A stretch of DNA of 64,000 nt from Flavobacterium lipolyticum (GTDB lineage Bacteria; Bacteroidota; Bacteroidia; Flavobacteriales; Flavobacteriaceae), in NCBI RefSeq assembly GCF_020905335.1, contig NZ_JAJJMN010000001.1:1364001-1428000 (forward strand), read 5' to 3'. A program made the position numbers and the translations under genes. This document shows positions 1 through 9,102 of the stretch, in pieces; within the stretch, counting starts at the first letter, position 1, and each line of letters begins with the position of its first letter. Below the pieces are notes generated by a model, which worked only from the letters and a program-made list of their open reading frames with translations, had not been told where the DNA came from and did not search any database.

Positions 1-1349
1 AATGAAATAGAAGCCAGATTACAAACTGCAATTTCATCTTTAGAAGTGTACTCCATAATCTCCGTACACAAGTTAGACGAACGAATGGTTCCTAAATTCT
101 TGTGATTTGATTTACGGTTTGCTGCATCTTTGTACAACATATATGGTGTTCCTGTTTCGATTTGTGATTCGAGGATTTTCTCCCATAACTCACGTGCACG
201 AATCGTTTTTCTACCTTTTCCTCTAAATTCATAATCGGTATACAACGCTTCGAATTCTTCTCCATAAACATCGTACAGACCAGGACACTCGTTAGGACAC
301 ATTAAAGTCCAGGTAGTATCTTCCTGTACACGTTTCATGAATAAATCTGAAGTCCACATTGCGAAGAATAAATCTCTCGCACGCATTTCTTCTTTTCCTG
401 TGTTTTTCTTTAAATCTAAGAAATCAAAGATATCAGCATGCCAGGTTTCGATGTAAATAGCAAAACTTCCTTTACGTTTTCCACCGCCTTGGTCTACATA
501 ACGTGCGGTATCGTTGAAAACTCTCAACATCGGAACAATTCCGTTTGAAGTTCCGTTTGTACCACGAATGTACGATCCCGTCGCACGAACGTTATGAATA
601 GAAAGTCCAATTCCTCCCGCCGATTGTGAGATTTTAGCAGTTTGTTTTAAAGTATCATAAATACCATCAATACTATCGTCCTGCATGGCCAATAGGAAAC
701 AAGAAGACATTTGTGGTTTTGGAGTTCCCGCATTGAACAACGTTGGTGTTGCATGCGTAAAGAACTTTTTAGACATTAAGTCGTAGGTTTCAATTACTGC
801 TTTTAAATCGTCAAGGTGAATACCCACCGAAACACGCATTAACATATGCTGCGGTCTTTCGACGATTTTACCGTTTATTTTTAACAGATAAGAACGCTCT
901 AAGGTTTTAAAACCAAAGTAATCGTAATTAAAGTCTCTTGTGTAAATGATATGAGAATCTAAGAAAGCAGAGTTTTCCTGAATTACTTTAAATACTTCAT
1001 CCGAAAGTAACGGAGCCTCTTGTCCGTTTCTTGGATTTACGTAATTGTACATATCCTTCATCGTTTCGGAGAACGATTTCTTGGTATTGGAATGTAGATT
1101 TGAAATTGCCACACGTGCCGCCAATTGTGCATAATCAGGATGCGCAATAGTCATAGAAGCCGCTGTTTCTGCCGCAAGATTATCCAATTCAGAAGTCGAA
1201 ACCCCATCATACAATCCTTCAATAACCCTCATCGCTACCTTAACAGGATCTACAAGTTCATTTAAACCGTAACACAATTTTTTGATTCTTTCTGTAATCT
1301 TATCAAACATTACCGGCTCTTTATGGCCATCTCTTTTTACTACATACAT
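1..1349 (-). CDS. nrdA: Ribonucleoside-diphosphate reductase alpha subunit (class I), 3' part outside the window
   Basis: Large subunit of class I ribonucleotide reductase, which reduces ribonucleotides to deoxyribonucleotides in the cytoplasm with NrdB. The first 449 codons are visible and the gene runs off the left edge. The start ATG at 1349 begins [18 protein letters not shown], an ATP-cone-type N-terminus used for allosteric control. Expected catalytic cysteines are present: C217 (in MSSCFLL), C428 in NLCTE (thiyl radical position, with N426 and E430 beside it) and C443 in VCNLAS. SAGGIG also fits the family. It lies 253 bp downstream of nrdB on the same strand, so the two are probably co-expressed. 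The residue assignments rest on family alignment from memory. The truncation is the window edge, not a break in the gene. Confidence 0.97.
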   Translation of the reverse strand, partial: MYVVKRDGHKEPVMFDKITERIKKLCYGLNELVDPVKVAMRVIEGLYDGVSTSELDNLAAETAASMTIAHPDYAQLAARVAISNLHSNTKKSFSETMKDMYNYVNPRNGQEAPLLSDEVFKVIQENSAFLDSHIIYTRDFNYDYFGFKTLERSYLLKINGKIVERPQHMLMRVSVGIHLDDLKAVIETYDLMSKKFFTHATPTLFNAGTPKPQMSSCFLLAMQDDSIDGIYDTLKQTAKISQSAGGIGLSIHNVRATGSYIRGTNGTSNGIVPMLRVFNDTARYVDQGGGKRKGSFAIYIETWHADIFDFLDLKKNTGKEEMRARDLFFAMWTSDLFMKRVQEDTTWTLMCPNECPGLYDVYGEEFEALYTDYEFRGKGRKTIRARELWEKILESQIETGTPYMLYKDAANRKSNHKNLGTIRSSNLCTEIMEYTSKDEIAVCNLASIS

Positions 1350-1602
1350 AAGCTTACTTTTTTAGTTATTGAAAAAATGAAAGTCTCGGGAATAACGATT
1401 TCCAAGGCTTAAACATTGTGTGTTTTTAAATTATTTTTTGAGAATTGCAGGATTCTCAATAGTTGTCTGTTTCCAGTTTGAAAAAACAAACTGAAAGGCA
1501 TTAAAAATTGTACTTGAATCAACGATTTGGGATGAAGATTCAATCTTATAAAATGATTTACTTTTTTAGCGTCTTGGAATACACTAAATTTATTGCTGTT
1601 GG

Positions 1603-2580
1603 CTAAAAATCTGCATCAAATGAAATTTTCTGAGCATCACTGTCTGTGTTCATCACACCTGATTTTTGATACTCCGCAACACGTTTTTCAAAGAAATTAG
1701 TTTTTCCCTGAAGAGAAATCATGTCCATGAAGTCAAACGGATTCGCTGATCCATACACACGCTCGCAACCTAATTCTACTAATAATCTATCCGCAACAAA
1801 CTCTAAATATTGCGTCATTAAAGTTGCATTCATTCCTATTAAACTTACCGGAAGAGATTCTGTTACAAACTCTCTTTCGATATTTAAAGCATCAACGATG
1901 ATTTCTTTAATTCTGTCTTTTGGCACTTTATTAACCAGGTGATGATTGTGTAAGTGCACTGCAAAATCACAGTGTACACCTTCGTCACGTGAAATCAGTT
2001 CATTCGAAAAAGTTAAACCTGGCATTAAACCACGTTTTTTCAACCAATAAATAGAACAGAAAGCGCCTGAGAAAAAGATCCCCTCCACCGCTGCAAAAGC
2101 AATTAGTCTTTCAGCAAACGAATCCGATTCGATCCATTTTAAAGCCCATTCTGCTTTTTTACCAATTGCAGGAAAAACTTCTAAAGCATTAAACAATTCT
2201 GCTTTCTCTGCTTCATCTTTCACATAGGTATCAATTAATAAAGAATAAGTCTCACTATGAATATTCTCCATCATAATTTGAAAACCATAGAAAAATTTAG
2301 CTTCGGCATATTGAACTTCATTTACAAAGTTCTCTGCAAGGTTTTCATTTACAATTCCGTCAGAAGCTGCAAAAAAAGCTAAAATGTGTTTGATGAAGTA
2401 TCTTTCGTCGTCACTTAATTTATTATTCCAGTCAGTCAAGTCTTGGTGCAAATCGATTTCTTCGGCAGTCCAGAAACTAGCCTCCATCTTCTTGTACCAT
2501 TCCCAAATATCATGGTGTTTTATTGGGAAAATAACGAAACGATTTTTGTTTTCTTGTAATATTGGCTCGACTTGTAACAT
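1603..2580 (-). CDS. nrdB: Ribonucleoside-diphosphate reductase beta subunit (diiron-tyrosyl radical)
   Basis: Small R2 subunit of class Ia ribonucleotide reductase, 325 residues. It houses the diiron centre and the tyrosyl radical. The metal ligands and radical tyrosine can be placed by the spacing known from the eukaryotic-type R2: D74, E105 and H108 (in MENIHSE), Y112 as the radical tyrosine, E166, E200 and H203 (in RDEGVH). The C-terminus SFDADF resembles the tail that docks into the alpha subunit. It is upstream of nrdA on the same strand. A near-consensus -7 element (AATCTTTG on the minus strand, 2631-2638) lies about 50 bp upstream. No NrdR box was recognised by eye. Confidence 0.97.
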   Translation of the reverse strand: MLQVEPILQENKNRFVIFPIKHHDIWEWYKKMEASFWTAEEIDLHQDLTDWNNKLSDDERYFIKHILAFFAASDGIVNENLAENFVNEVQYAEAKFFYGFQIMMENIHSETYSLLIDTYVKDEAEKAELFNALEVFPAIGKKAEWALKWIESDSFAERLIAFAAVEGIFFSGAFCSIYWLKKRGLMPGLTFSNELISRDEGVHCDFAVHLHNHHLVNKVPKDRIKEIIVDALNIEREFVTESLPVSLIGMNATLMTQYLEFVADRLLVELGCERVYGSANPFDFMDMISLQGKTNFFEKRVAEYQKSGVMNTDSDAQKISFDADF

Positions 2581-2915
2581 GAAATTTTTCTTTAATTTTT
2601 ATACTAAATTTTAACTCATTCAGTAGACTACAAAGATTGTCATTTGTTGCCTAAAATAAAAGCCAAACTTATTCACAATCGGACGTAGTTTTTAACAACA
2701 CGTCGAAAATGAGATATTTTTCATACAATAACTAAAATACTGAAAACAAGCAAATTAATATTAAATTTCATCTCATTTTTGGAAGTAAAATATAGAATTT
2801 TTGAAACAAAAAGCAAGAAAATTTCAAATGTTTTTAAAAGTTTTTACCTGACTTCTCAAATGCCTTTTAATCAAAATCTGAGCACTTCCCAGCAACAGTA
2901 ATGGCTGCCGATTTT
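2581..2915. other. Non-coding spacer upstream of nrdB
   Basis: This 335 bp spacer is AT-rich and holds no credible reading frame. On the minus strand AATCTTTG at 2631-2638 is one mismatch from the Bacteroidota -7 element TAnnTTTG and could drive nrdB. The rest, up to the stop of the DUF3109 gene at 2916, shows no hairpin or repeat that I can support. Confidence 0.5.
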
Positions 2916-3485
2916 TTACGATTTTTTGAGTTCTTCCGCAACTTTTTCAAGCTCCAAATACCAGTCCTGTCCAAAGCGGCGAATTAATGCTTCTTTAACA
3001 AATTTATACACTGGAACTTCCAACTCCTTACCTAACGAACAGGCATCGTCGCAAATGTCCCACTTGTCATAGTTTACAGCAGCAAACTCTGTAAAGTCTT
3101 TCACCCGGATTGGATATAAATGACAGGAAACAGGTTTTTTCCAGTCTACGATTCCCTGATTGTACGCCTGCTCGATTCCGCAAAGTGCGGTCTTGCCATC
3201 AAAAATAACATAGGCACAGTCTTTATTATCAATCAGAGTCGTTTCAAGATCACCATCCGTTCCTTTTACCCAGGTACCCTGAGCTTCGATGGCAGCAATC
3301 CCCTCTTTTCGCAAGAAAGGTTTTACTTTAGGATAGATTTCTTCCAGAATTTTAGTCTCAGCTTCACTCAAAGGCGCACCGGCATCTCCATCAACACAGC
3401 AAGCTCCTTTACAAGCTGACAAGTTGCACACAAATTCTTTTTCAAGAATATCTTCTGAAATAATGGTTTTCCCTAATTGAAACAT
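2916..3485 (-). CDS. DUF3109 family protein (cysteine-cluster protein)
   Basis: A 189-residue cytosolic protein of the DUF3109 family, whose function is unknown. It has a dense N-terminal cysteine cluster ([11 protein letters not shown]) and further cysteines at C-A-Y, C-G-I-E, C-H-L-Y and D-I-C-D-D-A-C, which suggests binding of zinc or an iron-sulfur cluster; that is inference. The open frame extends upstream to 3527, but I chose ATG 3485 because a perfect -7 promoter element lies at 3515-3522, inside the longer version. The protein from 3485 begins [18 protein letters not shown]. It is transcribed alone, toward nrdB. Confidence 0.85.
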   Translation of the reverse strand: MFQLGKTIISEDILEKEFVCNLSACKGACCVDGDAGAPLSEAETKILEEIYPKVKPFLRKEGIAAIEAQGTWVKGTDGDLETTLIDNKDCAYVIFDGKTALCGIEQAYNQGIVDWKKPVSCHLYPIRVKDFTEFAAVNYDKWDICDDACSLGKELEVPVYKFVKEALIRRFGQDWYLELEKVAEELKKS

Positions 3486-3514
3486 GATATTGAAATACTG
3501 TAATTTATAAAGTG

Positions 3515-3522
3515 CAAAGATA
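3515..3522 (-). promoter_or_regulatory. -7 promoter element of the DUF3109 gene
   Basis: On the minus strand this reads TATCTTTG, an exact match to the Bacteroidota -7 consensus TAnnTTTG. It ends 30 bp before ATG 3485 and lies inside the longer open frame that would start at 3527, so it decides the start in favour of 3485. Confidence 0.65.
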
Positions 3523-3765
3523 CGCAAAGAAAGCAGATATTCTGCCTATTCTTTTCTCATGCTTACCCAACAGATTGTCATGCAAAACACTTTATGCCGG
3601 TCTTGCACAAAAAACCGCCGCAACATTTTTCGGCAAACGCCTTGCAAATATGCAAAACAACGCAGTAATTGTTATAAAAATCATTTTTTTAAGCAACAAC
3701 ACGTGTTTTTATAACAAAAATACAGTGCTTTGACTATATCACAAAAAAGCATTAACTTTATTATC

Positions 3766-3773
3766 TACTTTTG
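3766..3773 (+). promoter_or_regulatory. -7 promoter element of marC
   Basis: TACTTTTG matches TAnnTTTG exactly and lies 29 bp before the marC ATG. No clear -33 TTTG lies at the usual spacing; the nearest, at 3729-3732, is too far upstream. Confidence 0.55.
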
Positions 3774-3802
3774 CACATCTCTAAACAGTAAATAAAAAAA
3801 TT

Positions 3803-4381
3803 ATGTTAGAAATTGATTTTAAGGAAATTATCACCGTTGGAATGGTACTTTTTGCCGTAATCGATATTGTCGGATCGATTCCGATTATATTAAATTTAAG
3901 AGCGAAAGTCGGCCATATAGAATCAGAGAAAGCTTCGATTGTAGCCGGTCTGATTATGATTACTTTTCTTTTTGTCGGAGAAGGTTTTCTGCATCTTATT
4001 GGAATTGACGTACATTCTTTTGCTGTTGCAGGTTCATTTGTATTATTCTTTCTGGCTTTAGAAATGATTTTAGGAATCCGAATTTATCGTGATGAAGAAC
4101 CAGGATCAGCTTCGATTGTCCCTTTGGCCTTCCCCTTAATTGCAGGTGCCGGTACTATGACAACTTTATTATCATTACGCTCTCAGTTTCACACAATTAA
4201 CATCATTATTGCCATTTTACTGAATATTATTTTGGTTTACGTTGTTTTGAAATCATCTAAAAAAATAGAAAATTTATTAGGAGAAAACGGACTTGGCGTA
4301 GTTCGCAAGACCTTTGGAGTAATCCTTTTAGCAATTGCTGTTAAATTATTTGCTGCTAATGTTAAAGGTTTGTTTGTCTAA
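3803..4381 (+). CDS. marC: MarC family integral membrane protein
   Basis: Inner-membrane protein of the MarC (UPF0056) family, 192 residues with about six hydrophobic segments. The name comes from the E. coli multiple-antibiotic-resistance locus, but a role in resistance is not established for the family; a transport function is only presumed. The pattern FAVIDIVGSIPI near residues 17-28 and PLAFPLIAGAGTM near 107-119 are the two symmetrical helix-break motifs typical of the family. It is 107 bp upstream of a small membrane protein on the same strand, so co-transcription is possible. Confidence 0.88.
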   Translation: MLEIDFKEIITVGMVLFAVIDIVGSIPIILNLRAKVGHIESEKASIVAGLIMITFLFVGEGFLHLIGIDVHSFAVAGSFVLFFLALEMILGIRIYRDEEPGSASIVPLAFPLIAGAGTMTTLLSLRSQFHTINIIIAILLNIILVYVVLKSSKKIENLLGENGLGVVRKTFGVILLAIAVKLFAANVKGLFV

Positions 4382-4488
4382 CATTTATTTTTATAAATTT
4401 ACCCCATAAAATTTCTAAAATATAACTTTAAGATACTTTTCACATCTGACGGTTCTACTTTATTATTTTAGACAAACAAACAACCATT

Positions 4489-4689
4489 ATGAAAATTTTC
4501 ACTTCCATTTTAGTGCTTTTAGCCCTGGCATTAATCGTTTTTAATATTACGCTACTGGACTTCAAAAATCCTTTTCAAGGAGACAGTGTAGTTGCTTTTA
4601 TTGGAATCGCTGCTTCATTTTGCGCCGTTTTAATTCTTTTGATTTTCAGAATCTCTAAAAGAATTGAAGAAAAAACAAACGGACGATAA
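4489..4689 (+). CDS. Small two-helix membrane protein, unknown function
   Basis: A 66-residue protein with two hydrophobic segments (about residues 3-23 and 34-54) joined by a short loop, ending in a charged tail RISKRIEEKTNGR. I do not recognise a named domain. Its stop codon is four bases before the ATG I chose for the following FAD oxidoreductase, so the two are very likely translated as a pair. The small protein could tether or assist the oxidoreductase at the membrane, which is inference from position only. Confidence 0.75.
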   Translation: MKIFTSILVLLALALIVFNITLLDFKNPFQGDSVVAFIGIAASFCAVLILLIFRISKRIEEKTNGR

Positions 4690-4693
4690 TCCT

Positions 4694-5299
4694 ATGTTTG
4701 ATGTTTTAATTATTGGAGGAGGTGTTTCAGGCATGTCCTGCGCTCTTGTATTGGGATCGGCCAAAAACAAAGCTTTTGTAACCGATAAGAAAATTGGAAT
4801 TTTTACACATCAAAAAAACTCTTCTCTACAGGAAGCCATTTTTTTCAATGCTTATGGCATTACTCCTGGCAAACTGGGATCTGATTTGTTAGTAGAAAGT
4901 ACTCAGGATTTAGCCAAAACTTATCCTCATATCACTCAGATAGAAAACGAAAAAGTAGTTAAAGTTGAAGGTTCATATCCGGACTTCCTTGTAACTACCA
5001 ACAAAAGCTCCTATAAAACAAAAAGTATCGTGATCGGTATTGGTTCAGCAAATACTTTTGACATAGAAGGCCTGATGCACTATACCGAGCCACACAAAAA
5101 AGCACTTCCAGAAAAACAACGCATCCAGCTTAAAAACGACGACCACAAGGTTGCTGACGGCATTTACGTTACAGGAACTCTGGCAGGCTGGAGAAGTCAA
5201 TTAGCGATTGCAGCCGGAAGTGGTGCTGCCGTAGCGACTGACATCTTAACTTTATGGAACAATGGCGTGCAGACTCATGCACACGACAGTATTCGATAA
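4694..5299 (+). CDS. Short FAD-dependent NAD(P)/FAD oxidoreductase, thioredoxin-reductase-like
   Basis: A 201-residue flavoprotein. MFDVLIIGGGVSGMSCAL at the start is the Rossmann GxGxxG FAD-binding fold, and the C-terminal GIYVTGTLAGWRSQLAIAAG matches the FAD-contacting end of thioredoxin-reductase-like proteins. The family is usually about 300 residues with a middle NAD(P)H domain carrying CxxC. Here that domain and the CxxC are missing, so electrons may come from another partner. ATG 4694 is preferred over the in-frame upstream ATG at 4664 because it starts exactly at the FAD fold and does not overlap the previous gene. Substrate unknown. Confidence 0.8.
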   Translation: MFDVLIIGGGVSGMSCALVLGSAKNKAFVTDKKIGIFTHQKNSSLQEAIFFNAYGITPGKLGSDLLVESTQDLAKTYPHITQIENEKVVKVEGSYPDFLVTTNKSSYKTKSIVIGIGSANTFDIEGLMHYTEPHKKALPEKQRIQLKNDDHKVADGIYVTGTLAGWRSQLAIAAGSGAAVATDILTLWNNGVQTHAHDSIR

Positions 5300-5358
5300 A
5301 ACCCCGGAAAAGTTAGCACAAAAGCACTCAGATTAACAAAATCCAGCTTAGATCTTTT

Positions 5359-5724
5359 TTACTGCAATTGAATACAGCTGCCGGCAATTACTTTCAGATT
5401 TTCATCAAACTGTTTCCAAACCCTGATATACCTGAAAGTTCCATTAAAGGGATTATGATTAAAGCTTCCCTTTAACAAAATCGTCACTGCAACCACAGCC
5501 GAGTCACCAATTACGTTTATAGTCTGATCTGAAGCTTCTAATGCATCTATTTGCATCTTACCTAAACGATACGAATTTAAATCAAACTCTTTCGTAATAG
5601 TTTGTCCGTCCGGTAAATTAAAAAGTAGATCGTCGTGCAGCATCTTTTCCAAAGTTGGAACATCTGCACTTTTCATGGCCGTTAATAGTTCAATCTCAGC
5701 ATTTACAATAGTTTCTATTTTCAT
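5359..5724 (-). CDS. NTF2-like / DUF4440 family protein
   Basis: A 121-residue cytosolic protein of the SnoaL/NTF2-like superfamily (DUF4440 type). The order of helix (ETIVNAEIELLTAMKSAD), short acidic strand (LHDDLLFNLPDG) and C-terminal sheet (GTFRYIRVWKQFDENLKVIAGS) is that of the cone-shaped fold. Members act as small-molecule enzymes or binding proteins, and the ligand cannot be told from sequence. It follows the ctpA-like gene by 17 bp on the same strand, so it is probably the last gene of that operon. Confidence 0.78.
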   Translation of the reverse strand: MKIETIVNAEIELLTAMKSADVPTLEKMLHDDLLFNLPDGQTITKEFDLNSYRLGKMQIDALEASDQTINVIGDSAVVAVTILLKGSFNHNPFNGTFRYIRVWKQFDENLKVIAGSCIQLQ

Positions 5725-5741
5725 CTGATGAAGATTAGGGA

Positions 5742-7319
5742 TTACTTGTTTGGTTTCAAAACAGCCTTGATCATGGCATCTTCTTTTAAAATAACATCGT
5801 AATAATACAATTCGCCATACAATTGTCTGGCAAACTCAGCAGTGATATATCGATTTACCAATGCTTTGGTTTTGTCAAATTTTAAATCTAAACCAGCTGA
5901 CAGCACATAGGTTTTGAACTTTTTAAAATACAGATCAGAACTCTTCATCTTTGCTAAAAACTCATTAAAATGAAGTCCGGCAAATACAGCTCTATTTTTA
6001 TCCAATTCTTCAAAAACGAAATGCCCTACAATTCCGGTTTGCATCAGGTAGGCCACATTTTCATTTCCATGCTCCGCCTCCATTGGCACGAAAACATCAG
6101 GAACAATTCCACCACCGCCATATACAATTTTACCTTTTGGTGTTTTAAACTTTAAAGAATCAGCTACTTTTATACTGTCTTTTGCATAAAGTTCACCTGA
6201 TTTTATACGGGCCTCAGATTCCTTAAAATAGTCTTCATTTCCTTTTTTATAAGGCTTCTGAATCGATCTTCCGGTTGGGGTGTAATAACGAGCCACGGTC
6301 AGTCTCACTGCCGATCCGTCGTTGAAATCCATTTCACGCTGCACCAGACCTTTTCCGAAAGAACGTCGACCTACAATGATCGCACGGTCATTATCCTGTA
6401 ATGCTCCTGCCAGAATTTCACTGGCCGATGCACTATTTTCATTAATCAGCACATACACTTTACCGGTTTCAAAACTGCCTGCTTTGGTAGCATAAGTTTT
6501 CTCGGTAGTACCGTTTTTATTTTTAGTAAAAACGATCAGCTGTTTGTCTTTTAAAAATTCATCTGCAATTGCGCTGGCTTCTTCCATATAACCACCGCCA
6601 TTGTCACGAAGATCAATCACCAGCGACTCGATTCCTTTTTGCTTCAATCTCTCCAGACCACTCTTAAACTCATTAAAAGTAGTTTCGGCAAAACGATTGA
6701 TTTTGATATATCCGGCATTATTCCCCAGCAGCAATGACGCATCAACGCTTTTGATTGGAATAATATCTCTTTTTACTTTAAACTTAAGTTTCTTTTGTTC
6801 TGATCTTCTAAAAACAGTCAGTTCAATCTCAGATCCTTTTAATCCTTTTAACTTAGAAAACAAAATATCAGAAGACAGTCTGCGTCCGAACAATTTGGTT
6901 TTTCCGGCAAATAGAATACGGTCACCAGACTTTATTCCGGCTTTTGCTGAAGGCCCATTTTCAATTGGTTTTATAATGGCAACAGAATCTTTATACATGT
7001 AAAAATTAATCCCAATCCCTACAAAATCCCCTTTCATACTTTCGGCTACTTCGGCCTGTTCTGTTGGCGGAATATAAACGGAATGCGGATCTAATTTTGA
7101 TAAGATATTATCGACTGTAAGATTTACAATTGAATCGGTGTTGATACTGTCAACATATTCATTATTGATAAAATCGATCAGCTTGTTCAGTTTGGTTTTT
7201 GAGTAATTTTTAGCCAAAAGCTGATCATCTGCGGGAGCATTCATAAGGCTTCCGAGAACGATACCCAGAGCTAAAGTTGCTCCGATAACAAGTGGTAAAT
7301 ATTTTGAATTAAATTTCAT
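5742..7319 (-). CDS. S41 family C-terminal processing protease (CtpA/Prc type)
   Basis: A 525-residue envelope protease that cleaves proteins at their C-terminal ends. An N-terminal hydrophobic segment (about 9-27) acts as a signal or anchor. A PDZ domain spans about 90-185 (GIGINFYMYKDSVAIIKPI, AGIKSGDRI) and the S41 domain follows. The Ser-Lys dyad can be placed at S298 (in NSASASEI) and K323 (in FGKGLVQ), 25 residues apart as in known Prc proteases. The start codon directly abuts the stop of the dCMP deaminase gene, so the two are translationally coupled in a HupE-like, deaminase, protease operon. Confidence 0.93.
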   Translation of the reverse strand: MKFNSKYLPLVIGATLALGIVLGSLMNAPADDQLLAKNYSKTKLNKLIDFINNEYVDSINTDSIVNLTVDNILSKLDPHSVYIPPTEQAEVAESMKGDFVGIGINFYMYKDSVAIIKPIENGPSAKAGIKSGDRILFAGKTKLFGRRLSSDILFSKLKGLKGSEIELTVFRRSEQKKLKFKVKRDIIPIKSVDASLLLGNNAGYIKINRFAETTFNEFKSGLERLKQKGIESLVIDLRDNGGGYMEEASAIADEFLKDKQLIVFTKNKNGTTEKTYATKAGSFETGKVYVLINENSASASEILAGALQDNDRAIIVGRRSFGKGLVQREMDFNDGSAVRLTVARYYTPTGRSIQKPYKKGNEDYFKESEARIKSGELYAKDSIKVADSLKFKTPKGKIVYGGGGIVPDVFVPMEAEHGNENVAYLMQTGIVGHFVFEELDKNRAVFAGLHFNEFLAKMKSSDLYFKKFKTYVLSAGLDLKFDKTKALVNRYITAEFARQLYGELYYYDVILKEDAMIKAVLKPNK

Positions 7320-7751
7320 TTACTCTTCTAAAACAGGAATATGTTCGACTTCGACACCTGCTTTTATTAAAAACTGTATTCCGGAATCGTCACGATATCC
7401 GTCATGATACACCACTCTTTTTATACCCGACTGATGTATTAATTTACTGCATTCTTTGCAAGGTGAAAGTGTAATATACAGAGTCGCTCCTTCACAGGAT
7501 TGCGTTGATCTTGCTACTTTCAAAATGGCATTTGCCTCGGCATGAAGAACGTCCCAACGGGTCAATCCTTCCTCATCTTCACAGCAATTTTCGAAACCAG
7601 ACGGGGTACCATTGTATCCATCCGAAATGATCATCCGGTCTTTTACAATAATAGCACCTACCTGCTTTCGTTTGCAATACGACAATAAACTCCATTCTTT
7701 GGCAATCCTCAGATAAGCTTTGTCGTATTTATTTAATTTTTTTTTCTTCAT
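7320..7751 (-). CDS. dCMP deaminase family protein
   Basis: A 143-residue zinc-dependent cytidine/deoxycytidylate deaminase, making dUMP from dCMP for dTMP synthesis. Zinc ligands and the catalytic glutamate are visible: H70 and E72 in HAE, C98 and C101 in PCKEC. The N-terminal half has the typical RKQVGAIIVKD and GYNGTPSGFENC segments of dCMP deaminases. Its stop abuts the start of the protease gene, and only 5 bp separate it from the HupE-like gene upstream, so all three form one transcript. Confidence 0.92.
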   Translation of the reverse strand: MKKKKLNKYDKAYLRIAKEWSLLSYCKRKQVGAIIVKDRMIISDGYNGTPSGFENCCEDEEGLTRWDVLHAEANAILKVARSTQSCEGATLYITLSPCKECSKLIHQSGIKRVVYHDGYRDDSGIQFLIKAGVEVEHIPVLEE

Positions 7752-7756
7752 TTATT

Positions 7757-8350
7757 TTATCTGTTCCAAATTGGGCTTTCAATAATCATGGGAATAACCA
7801 CTCCGATAACAAAAGCCGACATTACAAGTGCCCAATCGCGTTTTGAAAAACGAAATATGGTCTGCACAATATAAGATAGTATCAAAACTACAAAAACCAC
7901 TACCAGTTGTGCTGCTTCAATTCCTAAAGCAAATTCTCCTAAAGGTAGTAATTTTGAACCAGGTGACCCTCCTAAAATAGTTTTGAAATAATTCGAGAAT
8001 CCAAGTCCGTGTATAATTCCAAAAAATAAGGTCACAAAAAACACTACATTCAAACCATCATTTTTAGAGTTCTTTCCGGCTGTAAAGAGATTAAAAACTG
8101 CAGTAATTAAAATCGTTATGGGAATTAAAAACTCAACAGTATTCACTTTTATTGCAATAATTCCGTAAACAGAAAGCAATAAAGCCAGTGTATGACCAAT
8201 TGTAAAAACAGAAACGAGAAGCAAAATACGTTTCCAGTCTTTAAACAAATAAGGGGTTGTTAATGCAATTAAAAAAAGAACGTGATCATAAGCGTTAATA
8301 TCTAAAACATGCTTTAATCCTATTTGAAAATAAATCCAAAATTCTGACAT
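7757..8350 (-). CDS. HupE/UreJ-like integral membrane protein
   Basis: A 197-residue inner-membrane protein with about six or seven transmembrane segments. The motifs GLKHVLDINAYDHVLFL near the N-terminus and FGIIHGLGFSN in the middle match the HupE/UreJ_2 family, known for metal (nickel/cobalt) permease-like members. Conserved histidines and the aspartate in D-x-H-x-L-F-L lie within helices. No hydrogenase or urease genes are nearby, so a general metal transport role is only inferred. It is first in the operon with the deaminase and the protease. Confidence 0.85.
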   Translation of the reverse strand: MSEFWIYFQIGLKHVLDINAYDHVLFLIALTTPYLFKDWKRILLLVSVFTIGHTLALLLSVYGIIAIKVNTVEFLIPITILITAVFNLFTAGKNSKNDGLNVVFFVTLFFGIIHGLGFSNYFKTILGGSPGSKLLPLGEFALGIEAAQLVVVFVVLILSYIVQTIFRFSKRDWALVMSAFVIGVVIPMIIESPIWNR

Positions 8351-8491
8351 AAGGGTACTCTATTATAATGATTAGGGGTTGTAAACTTACGATTTATTTT
8401 GAACAATTACAGCTGTCCCAAAGTAAAACAACCGATAAAAATTAAGTTAAATTTTATGAGAACTTTAAAATTAATAATTTAAAATAAAAAT

Positions 8492-8499
8492 TATCTTTG
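8492..8499 (+). promoter_or_regulatory. -7 promoter element of the TerB-like gene
   Basis: TATCTTTG is an exact TAnnTTTG match, 22 bp before the start codon at 8522. The flanking sequence is almost pure A/T. Confidence 0.6.
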
Positions 8500-8521
8500 T
8501 AGGATAAAAAAAACCATAATT

Positions 8522-8953
8522 ATGTCATTTTCAGATTTATTTGATAGCGAATTCAAACAAAGAAACAAAGGTCACTTTTCTGCTATTGTTCGTGTAGCAC
8601 TAGCTGATGGAATTGTACATCCTGAAGAAAAAAATTTCTTGGACAAATTGGCTGCACGTTTAGAAATTTCAGAAACTGAATACGAAGAAATTCTTAACGA
8701 CCCATTAAAATACCCTATCAATCCTCCTTATTTGCACGTACAGCGTTTAGAGCGTTTGTATGACTTAACAAGAATGGTACACGTAGATCACCATCTTGAA
8801 GACCAACAAGAAGTGATGTTACGAAAATTAGGTATCGCTTTAGGTTTTACACCAAGCAACGTAAACTATATTATTTCTAAAGCATTATCATTAGTCGACA
8901 AAAAAGTAGACGGTGATACTTTTGTTTACGAAATGCAACACATGCATAAATAG
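8522..8953 (+). CDS. TerB-like (tellurite-resistance-type fold) protein
   Basis: A 143-residue all-helical cytosolic protein. The segment VALADGIVHPEEKNFLDKLAARLEIS and the later VHVDHHLEDQQEVMLRKLGIALGF are the two acidic half-repeats of the TerB fold. TerB proteins bind metal and are linked to tellurite resistance and stress complexes. Single-gene versions like this one, away from other ter genes, are of unknown role. It is monocistronic, with its own promoter, and converges on fbp across a strong shared terminator. Confidence 0.82.
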   Translation: MSFSDLFDSEFKQRNKGHFSAIVRVALADGIVHPEEKNFLDKLAARLEISETEYEEILNDPLKYPINPPYLHVQRLERLYDLTRMVHVDHHLEDQQEVMLRKLGIALGFTPSNVNYIISKALSLVDKKVDGDTFVYEMQHMHK

Positions 8954-9006
8954 TATTCAGTCGCAGTTTTCAGTTTTCAGACTATAGCTAAAACTAAATA
9001 AAAAAT

Positions 9007-9048
9007 AAACCCGACAGTTTTAGAGTGCACTCTAAAACTGTCGGGTTT
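9007..9048. terminator. Perfect 42-bp palindromic bidirectional terminator
   Basis: Both halves are exact reverse complements (21 bp each, no loop spacer), starting AAACCCGACAG and ending CTGTCGGGTTT. It sits between the convergent terB-like and fbp genes and can fold on either strand. The T-rich ends are short. The same CCCGAC...GTCGGG stem recurs at 48835-48869. Confidence 0.85.
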
Positions 9049-9102
9049 GCTGTTTCTAGTCCTAACTTAAACTGCGACTAAAACTGTGACTGTGACTAAA
9101 AA

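Larger units (their letters stand above)
3486..3802. other. Divergent promoter spacer between DUF3109 gene and marC
   Basis: The 317 bp spacer holds a -7 element for each flanking gene (3515-3522 minus, 3766-3773 plus). Between them is a non-coding stretch with several TTGCAAA/TGCAAAA words around 3578-3660. I see no gene or clear hairpin there. Confidence 0.5.

Noticed and set aside
1..1349. Truncated nrdA as a pseudogene
   Set aside because: The frame is intact up to the window edge, and all expected cysteines so far are present.
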